Of a DNA stretch of 64,000 nucleotides, positions 53,562 to 61,107 are shown piece by piece. The notes under the pieces are model-generated. The model did not search any database, was not told the origin of the DNA, and saw only the letters and a program-made list of their open reading frames with translations. The position numbers and the translations under genes are program-made. How positions within the stretch are numbered: the stretch's first letter is position 1; each line of letters opens with the position of its first letter. Origin of the DNA: Clostridia bacterium (GTDB lineage Bacteria; Bacillota; Clostridia; TANB77; CAG-508); NCBI GenBank assembly GCA_017458285.1, contig JAFTFU010000002.1, positions 1 through 64,000 of the forward strand, written 5' to 3'.

Positions 53562-54401
53562 ATGTCGGAAGTTTTTAGAGTAAACAAAACAAAAGATTAT
53601 ACAGTGATGTCTAATCATCATTTCAAAAATAAAAACTTATCACTCAAAGCAAAAGGTTTGTTGTCTTTGATGTTGTCATTACCGGATGATTGGAATTATT
53701 CTATTAAGGGTTTGGTTACACTAAATAAAGATGGTAGAGATTCTATTATCGCTGCACTCAAAGAGTTAGAAAAAGAAAAATACGTTATTAGACGGAGACT
53801 GAGAAATAAAAAAGGACAGGTGACTACAACAGAATACATTATATCTGAAACACCTATTACGGATTTTCCTACACAGGGAAATCCTATGCAGGCAAACCCT
53901 ATTCAGGGAGAACCTATTCAGGAAAATCCGACACTATCAAATACTAATCAATCAAATACTTATGGTATAAAATATCTATCTATCAATCACTCATCTAATA
54001 GTAAAACGGAAAATTCAAATGTTGAAAGTTATGTTGAAAACTTTCATAATATCGTAAAGCAAGTTAAAGAACAGATCGACTACATAAAATTTATTTATCA
54101 GAATAAGAACACAGATAAGTTAGACGAGATTGTAAATATTATAGCTGAGATATACATATCTAATAAAGACAGAAAAATTAATGGTTATACAGTACCGTAT
54201 AGTGTTATTCAAAATGTTTTTAGTAAACTGGATTATGATTGCATCGTGTATGTTGTTGACTGCATTGAAGAACAAAGTAAAAAGAAAAGAATAACAAATA
54301 TAAAAAGTTATTTAATAACAGCTCTTTACAATGCGCCTTTTACGATTGGCAATTACTATTCAGCACAATGCAATTATGATATAGAAAATAATGATAATTA
54401 A
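53562..54401 (+). CDS. Replication protein: HTH plus DUF6017-like domain
   Basis: A 279-residue protein. N-terminal winged-helix domain (NHHFKNKNLSLKAKGLLSLM, DWNYSIKGLVTLNKDGRDSI, ALKELEKEKYVIRRRL), a linker of repeated Pro/Gln (NPMQANPIQGEPIQENP), and a C-terminal domain (residues ~165-265) with the look of DUF6017: KLDEIVNIIAEIYISNKD, KLDYDCIVYVVDCI, TNIKSYLITALYNAPFTIGN. DnaD-like two-domain proteins of this kind act in replication initiation or helicase loading in phages and plasmids of Bacillota. RBS GGCAGGTGA. Confidence 0.78.
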   Translation: MSEVFRVNKTKDYTVMSNHHFKNKNLSLKAKGLLSLMLSLPDDWNYSIKGLVTLNKDGRDSIIAALKELEKEKYVIRRRLRNKKGQVTTTEYIISETPITDFPTQGNPMQANPIQGEPIQENPTLSNTNQSNTYGIKYLSINHSSNSKTENSNVESYVENFHNIVKQVKEQIDYIKFIYQNKNTDKLDEIVNIIAEIYISNKDRKINGYTVPYSVIQNVFSKLDYDCIVYVVDCIEEQSKKKRITNIKSYLITALYNAPFTIGNYYSAQCNYDIENNDN

Positions 54402-54411
54402 TAATAACTAC

Positions 54412-54440
54412 TTGACAAACAGATTTGTTTATGGTACAAT
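54412..54440 (+). promoter_or_regulatory. Promoter of the RHH gene with operator-like spacer
   Basis: TTGACA (54412-54417), 17-base spacer, TACAAT (54435-54440). The spacer contains AAACA-GATT-TGTTT, an inverted repeat that a ribbon-helix-helix dimer could bind for autoregulation. Confidence 0.75.
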
Positions 54441-54482
54441 ATTGTTGTAAAATTGTTATTTGAGTAAAAGGAGTGTTGTTAT

Positions 54483-54683
54483 ATGGAAGAAGATAAGAGA
54501 GTAACTTTTAACACTACGATTCGTAAGTCAACTGCGGATATGTTTCGTAGTTATTGCAAAGAAAACTCTTTGCCAATGAATACTGTCATGGAAACCTTTT
54601 TCAAACAGTTTGCAGATGGAGAATTTATTGTTAAAATTGGTAATGGAACAATGAAATTAGAGCTTTCAGATTCCGAAAAGTAG
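54483..54683 (+). CDS. Ribbon-helix-helix (Arc/CopG-like) regulator
   Basis: A 66-residue protein, MEEDKRVTFNTTIRKSTADM, with the RHH build: beta strand (RVTFNTTIRKS), helix (TADMFRSYCKENS), helix (LPMNTVMETFFKQFADG). It has its own promoter and a terminator, so it is an independent unit within the plus-strand genes. Probable transcription repressor, perhaps of itself. Confidence 0.78.
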   Translation: MEEDKRVTFNTTIRKSTADMFRSYCKENSLPMNTVMETFFKQFADGEFIVKIGNGTMKLELSDSEK

Positions 54684-54684
54684 C

Positions 54685-54719
54685 AAATAAACGGAGGATA
54701 AATTTTCCTCCGTTTATTT
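54685..54719 (+). terminator. Terminator after the RHH gene
   Basis: Perfect 14-bp stem AAATAAACGGAGGA / TCCTCCGTTTATTT (54685-54698 with 54706-54719), two bases after the RHH stop codon. Confidence 0.8.
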
Positions 54720-54781
54720 GCATTAAATTTCTAACAATGAAAATAATATAATTATATAAATTTATTTATTGAGGTGGTAAT

Positions 54782-55216
54782 ATGTTTTTAAATTTATTGT
54801 TGTCCGCTTTGTTTTTAGGTAGAGAATACATCAAAGAAAAAACTACACCTGTTATTCCTGCAAGTTATTGGAATAACAAAGAATTGATTTACAAAGATAG
54901 AGTAGGAAGATGTATCTCGCCCGAACAGTTTATGAAAAATCTTGAAAGTGGTAAATACTATCTGCCTGATAAACCAAAAGAAGTAACTAAAGAATCTGCG
55001 AGAGAACCAATTAAAGAGACTAAAACGGTTTATATAGTAAGACATTCACCACATGATGGTTATTTTAGTGGGAGAAAACAATATCATGAGTTTTTACCTT
55101 CCGGCAAAAAGTTTTATCAAGCTTATGATAGTGATTGGAAAGTGTGGATTACTGTAGGTGAAAATAATGTCGATATAAAAGATTGTGACTTTATATATTT
55201 GGGTGACAAATGGTAA
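54782..55216 (+). CDS. Protein with short hydrophobic N-terminus, unknown
   Basis: A 144-residue protein, MFLNLLLSALFLGREYIKEK: residues 2-12 are hydrophobic (possible membrane tether or short signal). The body has SPEQFMKNLESGKYYLPDKP and HSPHDGYFSGRKQYHEFLP, ending acidic/aromatic. No family recognised. Start after GAGGTGG. Confidence 0.55.
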   Translation: MFLNLLLSALFLGREYIKEKTTPVIPASYWNNKELIYKDRVGRCISPEQFMKNLESGKYYLPDKPKEVTKESAREPIKETKTVYIVRHSPHDGYFSGRKQYHEFLPSGKKFYQAYDSDWKVWITVGENNVDIKDCDFIYLGDKW

Positions 55217-55238
55217 TTAAATAAAGTGAGGTATGGTT

Positions 55239-56060
55239 ATGAATAATTCAATGGTATTGACAAATCATAATACAGATAATATAATTTACATGACGGAAAT
55301 TATTAAACCAAAAGAAAACCCAAAAAAGAAACCAAAATTAAACAAAGATGGAACTATATCAAAAAGACATTCAAACAAAGTAGCCGGTGTTTCGTCTGAA
55401 GTATTCTCTTTTAAAACCAAAGAAGAAATTAATGCTATGATAAGTGTTTTTGATAAACGCATAAATGATGCCCCTGATGCTGATAAGTTAAGAATAGCAA
55501 GACGAAATAAATTGTTGTTTATACTTGGTATTAATTTAGGACTTAGAGCTTCGGATCTAAGAAAGATTACATTTAAATTCTTTTTTTCAGAAACTGATAA
55601 TGGTGGATATGAATGGAATGAATATTATTCATTAGTGCCTGAGAAACAAAAAAGACAGCGTAAGTATATAAAATTATTCTTCAATGATACTGTACGAAAT
55701 GCAATTCTTAATTATATCGAGTATTATCCTATAAGCGACATAGACGATTTTGTTTTTGTATCAAGGATAGGGAAAGGAAAATGTTCGATTAGCGAACCAG
55801 CGATCTGGGATATTTTAAATAAGACTGCTTTAGAAGCAGGAATACAACAAAATATAGGCAGTCATAGTCTACGGAAAACTTTTGGTTATTGGATATGGCA
55901 TGAAGCAGTTGACAAAGACAAGGCTTTAGTTATTTTACAACAATGCTTTGCTCATTCATCTACACAGATAACAATGAAGTATATCGGAATACTTGACGAT
56001 GAGATTAAAGATACTTATTACAGTATCAGTTTGGGCAGTGATGGTGTATCATTCGGATAG
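55239..56060 (+). CDS. Tyrosine recombinase/integrase
   Basis: A 273-residue tyrosine recombinase. Catalytic residues: Arg in GINLGLRASDLRKI, the Lys region around KQKRQRKYIKLFF, HSLRKTFGYWIWHEA (HxxR), His in CFAHSSTQITM, and Tyr in KYIGILDD. The N-terminal arm is short and basic (KENPKKKPKLNKDG). ATG at 55239, seven bases after GAGGT; an ATG at 55233 sits on the ribosome site. It lies in the same plus-strand block as the MrpR-like gene, as the SPbeta recombinase YopP lies near its repressor YopR. Role: integration, excision or regulation. Confidence 0.85.
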   Translation: MNNSMVLTNHNTDNIIYMTEIIKPKENPKKKPKLNKDGTISKRHSNKVAGVSSEVFSFKTKEEINAMISVFDKRINDAPDADKLRIARRNKLLFILGINLGLRASDLRKITFKFFFSETDNGGYEWNEYYSLVPEKQKRQRKYIKLFFNDTVRNAILNYIEYYPISDIDDFVFVSRIGKGKCSISEPAIWDILNKTALEAGIQQNIGSHSLRKTFGYWIWHEAVDKDKALVILQQCFAHSSTQITMKYIGILDDEIKDTYYSISLGSDGVSFG

Positions 56061-56078
56061 AATAAATGGAGTGATTTT

Positions 56079-56327
56079 ATGTTATTTGGTAATAAAATAT
56101 ATGACAAATATAGTTTAAGCTATAGTAGAAAAGGGAAAAAAAATGGATACAATGCTGAAATTGTATATTCTTGTATTCATAATTATTATTTCTTCTTAAT
56201 CGAAAATACAAAACGAGATTATATATTTAATTCTTTATGGCATTTTAATGGGTTTAGCGATGAAGAAGAATGTATGATTGCTTGTGAAAACAAAATCGAT
56301 GAATTAATAAGTAATAAATATAATTAG
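56079..56327 (+). CDS. Small protein, unknown
   Basis: An 82-residue protein, MLFGNKIYDKYSLSYSRKGK, aromatic-rich, with a helical acidic C-terminus (DEEECMIACENKIDELISNK). It lies between the recombinase and the DUF262 gene. RBS GGAG. No family recognised. Confidence 0.55.
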   Translation: MLFGNKIYDKYSLSYSRKGKKNGYNAEIVYSCIHNYYFFLIENTKRDYIFNSLWHFNGFSDEEECMIACENKIDELISNKYN

Positions 56328-56381
56328 GATTTTAAGATATGAGTTATAAAGAAAATAGTCATTATTTTAGGAGGTATTATT

Positions 56382-57428
56382 ATGAGTCTTGAAAAATCAA
56401 ACATCGCTTGGTCAGCAAAGCAGATAGCAGCAATGGTTAAGAATGGAAAAATTGACTTCAATCATATTGTTCAGAGATCGTTTGTTTGGGAACGTAGCAG
56501 AAAATCAGCATTGATTGAAAGTATGATACTTGGTTATCCTGTACCGAGTATTTTTGCAAAAAGAATTGATGATGGTACAGGTAAGCGTGGTGGTAATATA
56601 TATTACATTATGGATGGCAAACAGCGTTTATCAACTATTAAAGAATATCTTAGTGATGAGTTTGAATTGACAGATTTACCAACAGTTAAATATATAGATA
56701 ATGAGACTGGCAATGAAACCGAAGAAGATATTTCAGGAATGACTTTTAGTGAACTGCCTGAAAGTTTGCAAGATATATTGAAAGATGTAATGTTTAGTAT
56801 TATTTATTTTGATAACCTTACCAAAGAAGAGGAAAGGGAGCTATTCAAAAGACTTAATGCTGGAAAACCATTATCAACAAAATCAAAGGTACTTGCATCT
56901 TGTAGGGATATTGAGGGTATTCTTGACATAGGCGAACACGAATTGTTCAAAGAAATGCTCACAGAAAAAGCAAGAATGAATAAAAATCAGGTGTCTATTA
57001 TAGTTAAGGCGTGGTGTATGTTAAATAAGCCTATTGAGGATATATCTTTTGAAGGTAAATCTTTAAATCCATTTACGGAAAATCTTGTTATATCTCAGGA
57101 TGAAAGAGAAAGACTCGATGAAGTATTTAATTTAATCCTTGATACACACACAACATTGTTATTTCATAAGCATAATAAAGTAGCAAAGAAGCTTTATACA
57201 GAAACACACATGATTTCGTTTATTCCATATTTTGCGAAAGCTATAGATAGTGATTATAATAGTGACATTATGGCTGAATGGATATTCAGTTTCTTCGATA
57301 GCGACAATGGCGCAAGCATCAATTCTGAATACAATGCTGCTGCTGGTGCTGGTTCTGCAAAGCCTGTAACTATTCAGATTAGGAATAAGGCATTAGATGA
57401 AAGTTTCAAAGAATTTTTTAATAAATGA
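56382..57428 (+). CDS. DUF262 (GmrS/ParB-like N-terminal) protein
   Basis: A 348-residue protein with the DUF262 core: FNHIVQRSFVWERSRKSALI, LIESMILGYPVPSIFAKRID, IYYIMDGKQRLSTIKEYLSD (the D-G-x-Q-R nucleotide-binding motif) and LFKRLNAGKPLSTKSK. Full GmrSD and BrxU restriction proteins carry this domain fused to a nuclease; here there is no C-terminal HNH (DUF1524) domain, only helical sequence to the end. It may act as an NTP-binding regulator or defence/anti-defence component. RBS AGGAGG. Confidence 0.75.
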   Translation: MSLEKSNIAWSAKQIAAMVKNGKIDFNHIVQRSFVWERSRKSALIESMILGYPVPSIFAKRIDDGTGKRGGNIYYIMDGKQRLSTIKEYLSDEFELTDLPTVKYIDNETGNETEEDISGMTFSELPESLQDILKDVMFSIIYFDNLTKEEERELFKRLNAGKPLSTKSKVLASCRDIEGILDIGEHELFKEMLTEKARMNKNQVSIIVKAWCMLNKPIEDISFEGKSLNPFTENLVISQDERERLDEVFNLILDTHTTLLFHKHNKVAKKLYTETHMISFIPYFAKAIDSDYNSDIMAEWIFSFFDSDNGASINSEYNAAAGAGSAKPVTIQIRNKALDESFKEFFNK

Positions 57429-57434
57429 TAAGTT

Positions 57435-57457
57435 AAATTATACAAATTGTATAATTT
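57435..57457. promoter_or_regulatory. 23-bp perfect palindrome upstream of the MrpR-like gene
   Basis: AAATTATACAA-A-TTGTATAATTT lies just past the DUF262 stop codon and 18 bases upstream of the -35 at 57475. Either an operator for the repressor or a terminator without a T-tract. Confidence 0.55.
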
Positions 57458-57474
57458 CATAAAGTAAATAATAG

Positions 57475-57503
57475 TTGATTTTAGGATAACGTTGTGTTAT
57501 AAT
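57475..57503 (+). promoter_or_regulatory. Promoter of the MrpR-like gene
   Basis: TTGATT (57475-57480), 17-base spacer, TATAAT (57498-57503). It drives the MrpR-like gene beginning at 57537. Confidence 0.75.
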
Positions 57504-57536
57504 TATACTACTATATATAACAATCGGGTGATGACT

Positions 57537-58481
57537 ATGAACGAACAATATCAAAAATTTATAGACTCCAATGATAGTGACAGTACAAAGAAAAGCTTAA
57601 AGTTTTATTTTGAGTTGTTGGATAAGCATTATATAGATATAAGCAGCGAAACAATCACAACTATTGAACAGTTAGAAAAAGTATTTGTTATCTGCGGTAT
57701 AAATAATTTTAATAGTTTAATTAGTTTTCGTTCTGTTTTAAAGGCGTATGCGATTTTTATTAACGATAAGGTATTATTTAATTTGGTTAGGAAACTTGAT
57801 ATTTATAAGGTTTTAAAGAAAATCAAACCAAATATGAAGCATACTTATCTTTCATCGTCTGAATTTCAAGACATTTATAATGCTATTGGTGTATATAATG
57901 AAGATACTTTTTCTTATAATGCTCTGTATTATAAGTCTTTGTTTCAGTCAATATACGAGGGTATATATTGCGAAGATATGAGCGTATTAAAAAATCTTAG
58001 AGCATCCGATATTGAAGGTAATGTTGTTACAATTCGTGACGATAATGGTTCTGAATGGAAAACTGATATTTCAGAACAACTTGCATCTGATTTACTTGTG
58101 CTTGCTAATAAGTCTATATGGTATAGAAAAAATCGTAATGGATTATGTAATATTAAAACAGAGGGATTGTATTATGATTCTGTTTTCAAAGTTGAAATAA
58201 GAGCATATGATTCTAAATATTCTTATCGTAGTAGTTATTATATAAGACTGCGTAAAATTACCAAAGAGTATATAGGTTATTCTGTAGCGCCTAAAAATTT
58301 ATTTCTTAGCGGCATTATTAATCGCATAAAAGAACAATACGGCAAATCCGATGAGGAATTTGTTTTAGGTATTCAAAATAGTGACCCATTATTAGTAGAG
58401 ATTTACAATCAAGAAGCCAAAAGATGTAATTATAATGTGGGCTTTTGGAATTTTAGACAAACTGTAAGTGGTAGGATATAA
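57537..58481 (+). CDS. MrpR (YopR)-like recombinase-fold repressor candidate
   Basis: A 314-residue protein, MNEQYQKFIDSNDSDSTKKS, with the two-domain order of a tyrosine recombinase: an alpha-helical SAM-like N-terminal domain (FYFELLDKHYIDISSETITT, INNFNSLISFRSVLKAYAIF) and a C-terminal domain. The catalytic residues appear absent: there is no HxxR box and no clear active-site Arg. This fits the SPbeta master repressor MrpR, which keeps the recombinase fold but lost catalysis. It has its own promoter, an upstream palindrome, and shares a bidirectional terminator with the ImmA-like gene. Assignment from architecture. Confidence 0.6.
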   Translation: MNEQYQKFIDSNDSDSTKKSLKFYFELLDKHYIDISSETITTIEQLEKVFVICGINNFNSLISFRSVLKAYAIFINDKVLFNLVRKLDIYKVLKKIKPNMKHTYLSSSEFQDIYNAIGVYNEDTFSYNALYYKSLFQSIYEGIYCEDMSVLKNLRASDIEGNVVTIRDDNGSEWKTDISEQLASDLLVLANKSIWYRKNRNGLCNIKTEGLYYDSVFKVEIRAYDSKYSYRSSYYIRLRKITKEYIGYSVAPKNLFLSGIINRIKEQYGKSDEEFVLGIQNSDPLLVEIYNQEAKRCNYNVGFWNFRQTVSGRI

Positions 58482-58487
58482 GTAACG

Positions 58488-58520
58488 AATTGGCTGCCGT
58501 AAAATAAGCGACAGCCAATT
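58488..58520. terminator. Bidirectional terminator
   Basis: Stem AATTGGCTG / CAGCCAATT (58488-58496 with 58512-58520) between converging genes: the MrpR-like gene (+) and the ImmA-like gene (-). Confidence 0.75.
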
Positions 58521-58529
58521 ATTTGTGGT

Positions 58530-59111
58530 TTATCCTTTTTTGTTCTTTTGAATATAAGAATCGAATTGTTCATAAACTTTTCGTTCAAGAGTAGAAATTA
58601 AGAACATATTTCGTTGATATAATATTTTCATTCGTTCTGCACGAAATTTAGCAGCTTGATACGATATATTGCATACCTCTTGTATTTCTTCAGGTGTATG
58701 GAGATTTAATCCCCATAGGACACAAGCAGGGGCAAGTAGTCGAGCTGCAAACATATCAGCTTCTTGTTCTTCCGGATTACGCTTTTGGAAAGTACGATAC
58801 TTTTTGTCGGCAACAAGCAAATGCCCTAATAGGATATGTCCTATTTCATGAGCAACCGTAAATCTTCTCGCCGGAATAGATTCTTTTTCGTTGTAGATAA
58901 CATACCAATTCCCCTCCGCTAATATAGCCAGACCTCTTTCGCCTGACGATAATAAAGGATATTCAAGGTCGCAATTTCGTATTTGTTTTATTCCTAATTC
59001 TTTGGTAATAAAATCAACTGAAACAGGTAATTGGTTGATTTTCAATTCTATTATCGTTTTCCAAACTGCATCTCTGACATTTTTATATTTTCCATATAAC
59101 ATAAAATCCAC
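58530..59111 (-). CDS. ImmA/IrrE-family metallopeptidase
   Basis: A 193-residue protein with the zinc-metallopeptidase motif RFTVAHEIGHILLGHLLVAD (H-E-x-x-H, residues ~84-95) and NPEEQEADMFAARLLAPACV (downstream Glu ligand). ImmA proteases cut the partner repressor, relieving repression on damage or peptide signals (known in ICEBs1). Here it lies next to the XRE repressor, the normal ImmA/ImmR pair. Its ribosome site GAGGTGG is inside a hairpin (59104-59144). Confidence 0.9.
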   Translation of the reverse strand: MDFMLYGKYKNVRDAVWKTIIELKINQLPVSVDFITKELGIKQIRNCDLEYPLLSSGERGLAILAEGNWYVIYNEKESIPARRFTVAHEIGHILLGHLLVADKKYRTFQKRNPEEQEADMFAARLLAPACVLWGLNLHTPEEIQEVCNISYQAAKFRAERMKILYQRNMFLISTLERKVYEQFDSYIQKNKKG

Positions 59112-59144
59112 CTCATAGGATATTGTAACCTATAAGGTGGATTT
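59104..59144. promoter_or_regulatory. Hairpin covering the ImmA ribosome site
   Basis: AAATCCACCT / AGGTGGATTT (59104-59113 with 59135-59144) with inner ATAGG/CCTAT. On the minus strand the downstream arm contains the ImmA gene's GAGGTGG, so the site is buried; on the plus strand a T-tract follows, so it may also terminate antisense transcription. Confidence 0.55.
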
Positions 59145-59150
59145 TTATTT

Positions 59151-59645
59151 CTATTCTTCTGACGGTTTACTAATCACAGTCTTTAGATTTTCAACATTAA
59201 TCTCTTTATGTTCGGATATACCGTTTCTTGCCGCTTTTGATGTCGTATCGGGTGGAATTGGTAGTCCTGTGATGTTTTCGATATGTTTGTTTGAAGATTG
59301 CACTTGCGACCGTGATAACAAATATTTCAAATAATCTAAGACAATATTTTGTGTTGATGAAGGTAATTGATGGTATATATTTAATAGTTCTTGCTCATTT
59401 GAATTAACAGCAGGAGATTCGTCTGAATAATTGCTTCTCGTAGTCCTGCCGAGTAAATAATCAACGGAACAATCAAGGTAGTCGGCTATTTTTGCAAGTC
59501 TATCGCTTTTTATCATCCTACCGTCATAAAGATTAGTCATAGTATTAGCTGTAAATCCTAAATCAATAAACATTTTTTGCAATACTATATTTTTTTCAAA
59601 AGCTAAAGTTTTAATTCTTTGTGCAATATCAACAGGTGAATACAT
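59151..59645 (-). CDS. XRE-family phage repressor
   Basis: A 164-residue protein with an N-terminal helix-turn-helix of the Cro/cI XRE class: IAQRIKTLAFEKNIVLQKMF then GFTANTMTNLYDGRMIKSDR and LAKIADYLDCSVDYLLG (residues ~1-66). The C-terminal part is Ser/Asn-rich with no S24 peptidase, as expected for a repressor removed by a separate ImmA protease. It is transcribed divergently from the gene at 59836. RBS AAAGGAC. Confidence 0.88.
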   Translation of the reverse strand: MYSPVDIAQRIKTLAFEKNIVLQKMFIDLGFTANTMTNLYDGRMIKSDRLAKIADYLDCSVDYLLGRTTRSNYSDESPAVNSNEQELLNIYHQLPSSTQNIVLDYLKYLLSRSQVQSSNKHIENITGLPIPPDTTSKAARNGISEHKEINVENLKTVISKPSEE

Positions 59646-59687
59646 ATAAAACCGTCCTTTATTGTGAGAAATAACATTTGTGCTTAA

Positions 59688-59778
59688 AAGTAGAAAAATA
59701 GTATTGACTTCTACTTATTGAGGTATTATAATTATAACATAATCAATCAAGAAAGAACAAAATTAAATCTTTCTTGAT
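59688..59778. promoter_or_regulatory. Divergent operator/promoter region
   Basis: Plus-strand promoter TTGACT (59704-59709), 17-base spacer, TATAAT (59727-59732). Two inverted repeats overlap it: AAGTAGAA / TTCTACTT (59688-59695 with 59709-59716) and perfect 11-bp ATCAAGAAAGA / TCTTTCTTGAT (59746-59756 with 59768-59778). A minus promoter for the repressor probably lies here as well. These look like XRE repressor operators. Confidence 0.72.
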
Positions 59779-59835
59779 AAAATTATAACATAGACTGTTA
59801 ATAAAAGCAAGTTAAATTTAGAAAGGATGTTCATT

Positions 59836-60339
59836 ATGAAACAGAATACAGTAGAGTACACAAAGGCAAGCAATATCAATATCAATGCAGAGTTTGAACG
59901 GTTGAAAAATATAGACTTTGTTCAATTAAGACCTTATCAGATTCACTTTATAGAAAATGTTATGTCGATGAGAGAGTTTGAAGAAACTAATAATAATTTC
60001 TGCCTGTTGAAAAAAGCATTGTTTGAAAAAGAAATTAATACAATCGGTGTTTCAGTTGGTAAGAAATATAAGAATTGTTTCACAGAACATCTTCATGTAC
60101 ATACGGATTCACCTCGTATAGCAATAGGCAACTGGAATAAGACAGAGCCTACATTTAGCGTTAGTGATAATAATTATACGAATGTTGTCCTGTGTTCAAT
60201 CAATTTGGCTTGTATTGAAAACCTTGAAGTGAGTGTCAGCGAATTTGATGATTGTGATGTGTATGACATTTATTTTACTTATCGTGGCAGTTGTGGAATG
60301 AAACTGGATTATAACATTACGGTCAAGACTAAGAAATGA
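59836..60339 (+). CDS. Protein under repressor-controlled promoter, unknown
   Basis: A 167-residue protein, MKQNTVEYTKASNININAEF, ATG at 59836 with AAAGGA eight bases upstream. It has FVQLRPYQIHFIENVMSMRE and a C-terminal beta-rich half (IYFTYRGSCGMKLDYNITV). No domain recognised. Its position opposite the repressor, where Cro or antirepressor genes occur, hints at a lytic-switch role, but it has no HTH. Confidence 0.55.
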   Translation: MKQNTVEYTKASNININAEFERLKNIDFVQLRPYQIHFIENVMSMREFEETNNNFCLLKKALFEKEINTIGVSVGKKYKNCFTEHLHVHTDSPRIAIGNWNKTEPTFSVSDNNYTNVVLCSINLACIENLEVSVSEFDDCDVYDIYFTYRGSCGMKLDYNITVKTKK

Positions 60340-60516
60340 ACGGAGGGAAAACAAAATAAATGTTTTACAATATTACAATAGTAATTTCAGATGTGATTAT
60401 CTTAGATGATTTTTGCTTAAATAGGCGAGAAGCCCCACCTATTTAAGCAAAAAAGATGTTGATAATAGACAGCATAAGAAGTTCTATAAAAATTTTAATA
60501 TTTTTTTTAAAAAGTC
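60340..60516 (+). other. Intergenic segment with one long hairpin
   Basis: No gene is visible. A perfect 13-bp stem TTGCTTAAATAGG / CCTATTTAAGCAA (60413-60425 with 60438-60450), extended by T/A runs, may end transcripts from the left on either strand. Confidence 0.6.
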
Positions 60517-60545
60517 TTGACAAATCAATCTGTATAGTTTATAAT
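60517..60545 (+). promoter_or_regulatory. Promoter of the tRNA / macro-domain block
   Basis: TTGACA (60517-60522), 17-base spacer, TATAAT (60540-60545), preceded by T/A tracts. A consensus promoter ~275 bases before the first tRNA. Confidence 0.85.
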
Positions 60546-60637
60546 ATTATATAGACTAAGAAAGCGAAAAAGTAATAATGAAAATCCTAAAATAACTTAA
60601 CTAATAAATATATATAATAACAAAGGTTGTGATACTA

Positions 60638-60709
60638 ATGAGATTGATTAAAAGAGTTAATCATCTTATTTCTAATAGTGGGTTTATCCTAAAAGGCGAG
60701 TGTTGCTGA
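60638..60709 (+). CDS. Possible 23-residue leader peptide
   Basis: ATG-led frame of 23 codons beginning MRLIKRVNHLISNSGFILK and ending GECC, preceded by AAAGGTTGTGAT. Its end overlaps a GGCGAG / CTCGCC hairpin (60695-60700 with 60714-60719). Together these look like an attenuation leader before the tRNAs, but coding is unproven. Confidence 0.3.
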   Translation: MRLIKRVNHLISNSGFILKGECC

Positions 60710-60820
60710 TTAGCTCGCCAAAAATAAATCAGCCGTATCAGACTTAATAGCGGTTAGGTAAGCGCAACTTAACAAGGCAGTGAAGTACAAGCGATAAGTT
60801 AAGTCTAATATGTTTAGTAT

Positions 60821-60893
60821 GTGTTCGTAACTCAGTTGGTAGAGTATCTGACTTTTAATCAGAGAGTCGGGAGTTCGAGTCTCCTCGGACACA
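60821..60893 (+). tRNA. tRNA-Lys (UUU)
   Basis: Acceptor GTGTTCG / CGGACAC, anticodon stem TCTGA/TCAGA with loop CTTTTAA (anticodon UUU), T arm GGAG-TTCGAGT-CTCC. No encoded CCA. Confidence 0.92.
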
Positions 60894-60901
60894 CTACATA
60901 A

Positions 60902-60976
60902 TGCGGTATGTGTGTAATGGCAGCACATCAGACTTTGACTCTGAGAGTACAGGTTCGAGTCCTGTTACCGCAGCCA
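60902..60976 (+). tRNA. tRNA-Gln (UUG)
   Basis: Acceptor TGCGGTA / TACCGCA, anticodon stem TCAGA/TCTGA with loop CTTTGAC (anticodon UUG), T arm ACAGG-TTCGAGT-CCTGT, CCA encoded. Confidence 0.92.
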
Positions 60977-60981
60977 AATAT

Positions 60982-61069
60982 GGAGGTATGGCGAAATAGG
61001 AAGTACGCTACAGACTTAAAATCTGTTGGTAGAAATACCGTGTGGGTTCAAGTCCCACTACCTCCACCA
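60982..61069 (+). tRNA. tRNA-Leu (UAA), copy 1
   Basis: Acceptor GGAGGTA / TACCTCC, anticodon arm ACAGA-CTTAAAA-TCTGT (anticodon UAA), long variable arm typical of Leu, CCA encoded. Confidence 0.92.
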
Positions 61070-61107
61070 ATTACAACAATACATTTATATACCTCCTTTT
61101 TCTTTAA

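Noticed and set aside
60710-60928. Minus-strand frame across the tRNA-Lys/Gln genes
   Set aside because: It is the antisense of tRNA genes, the well-known spurious SEETRTPDSL-type translation.
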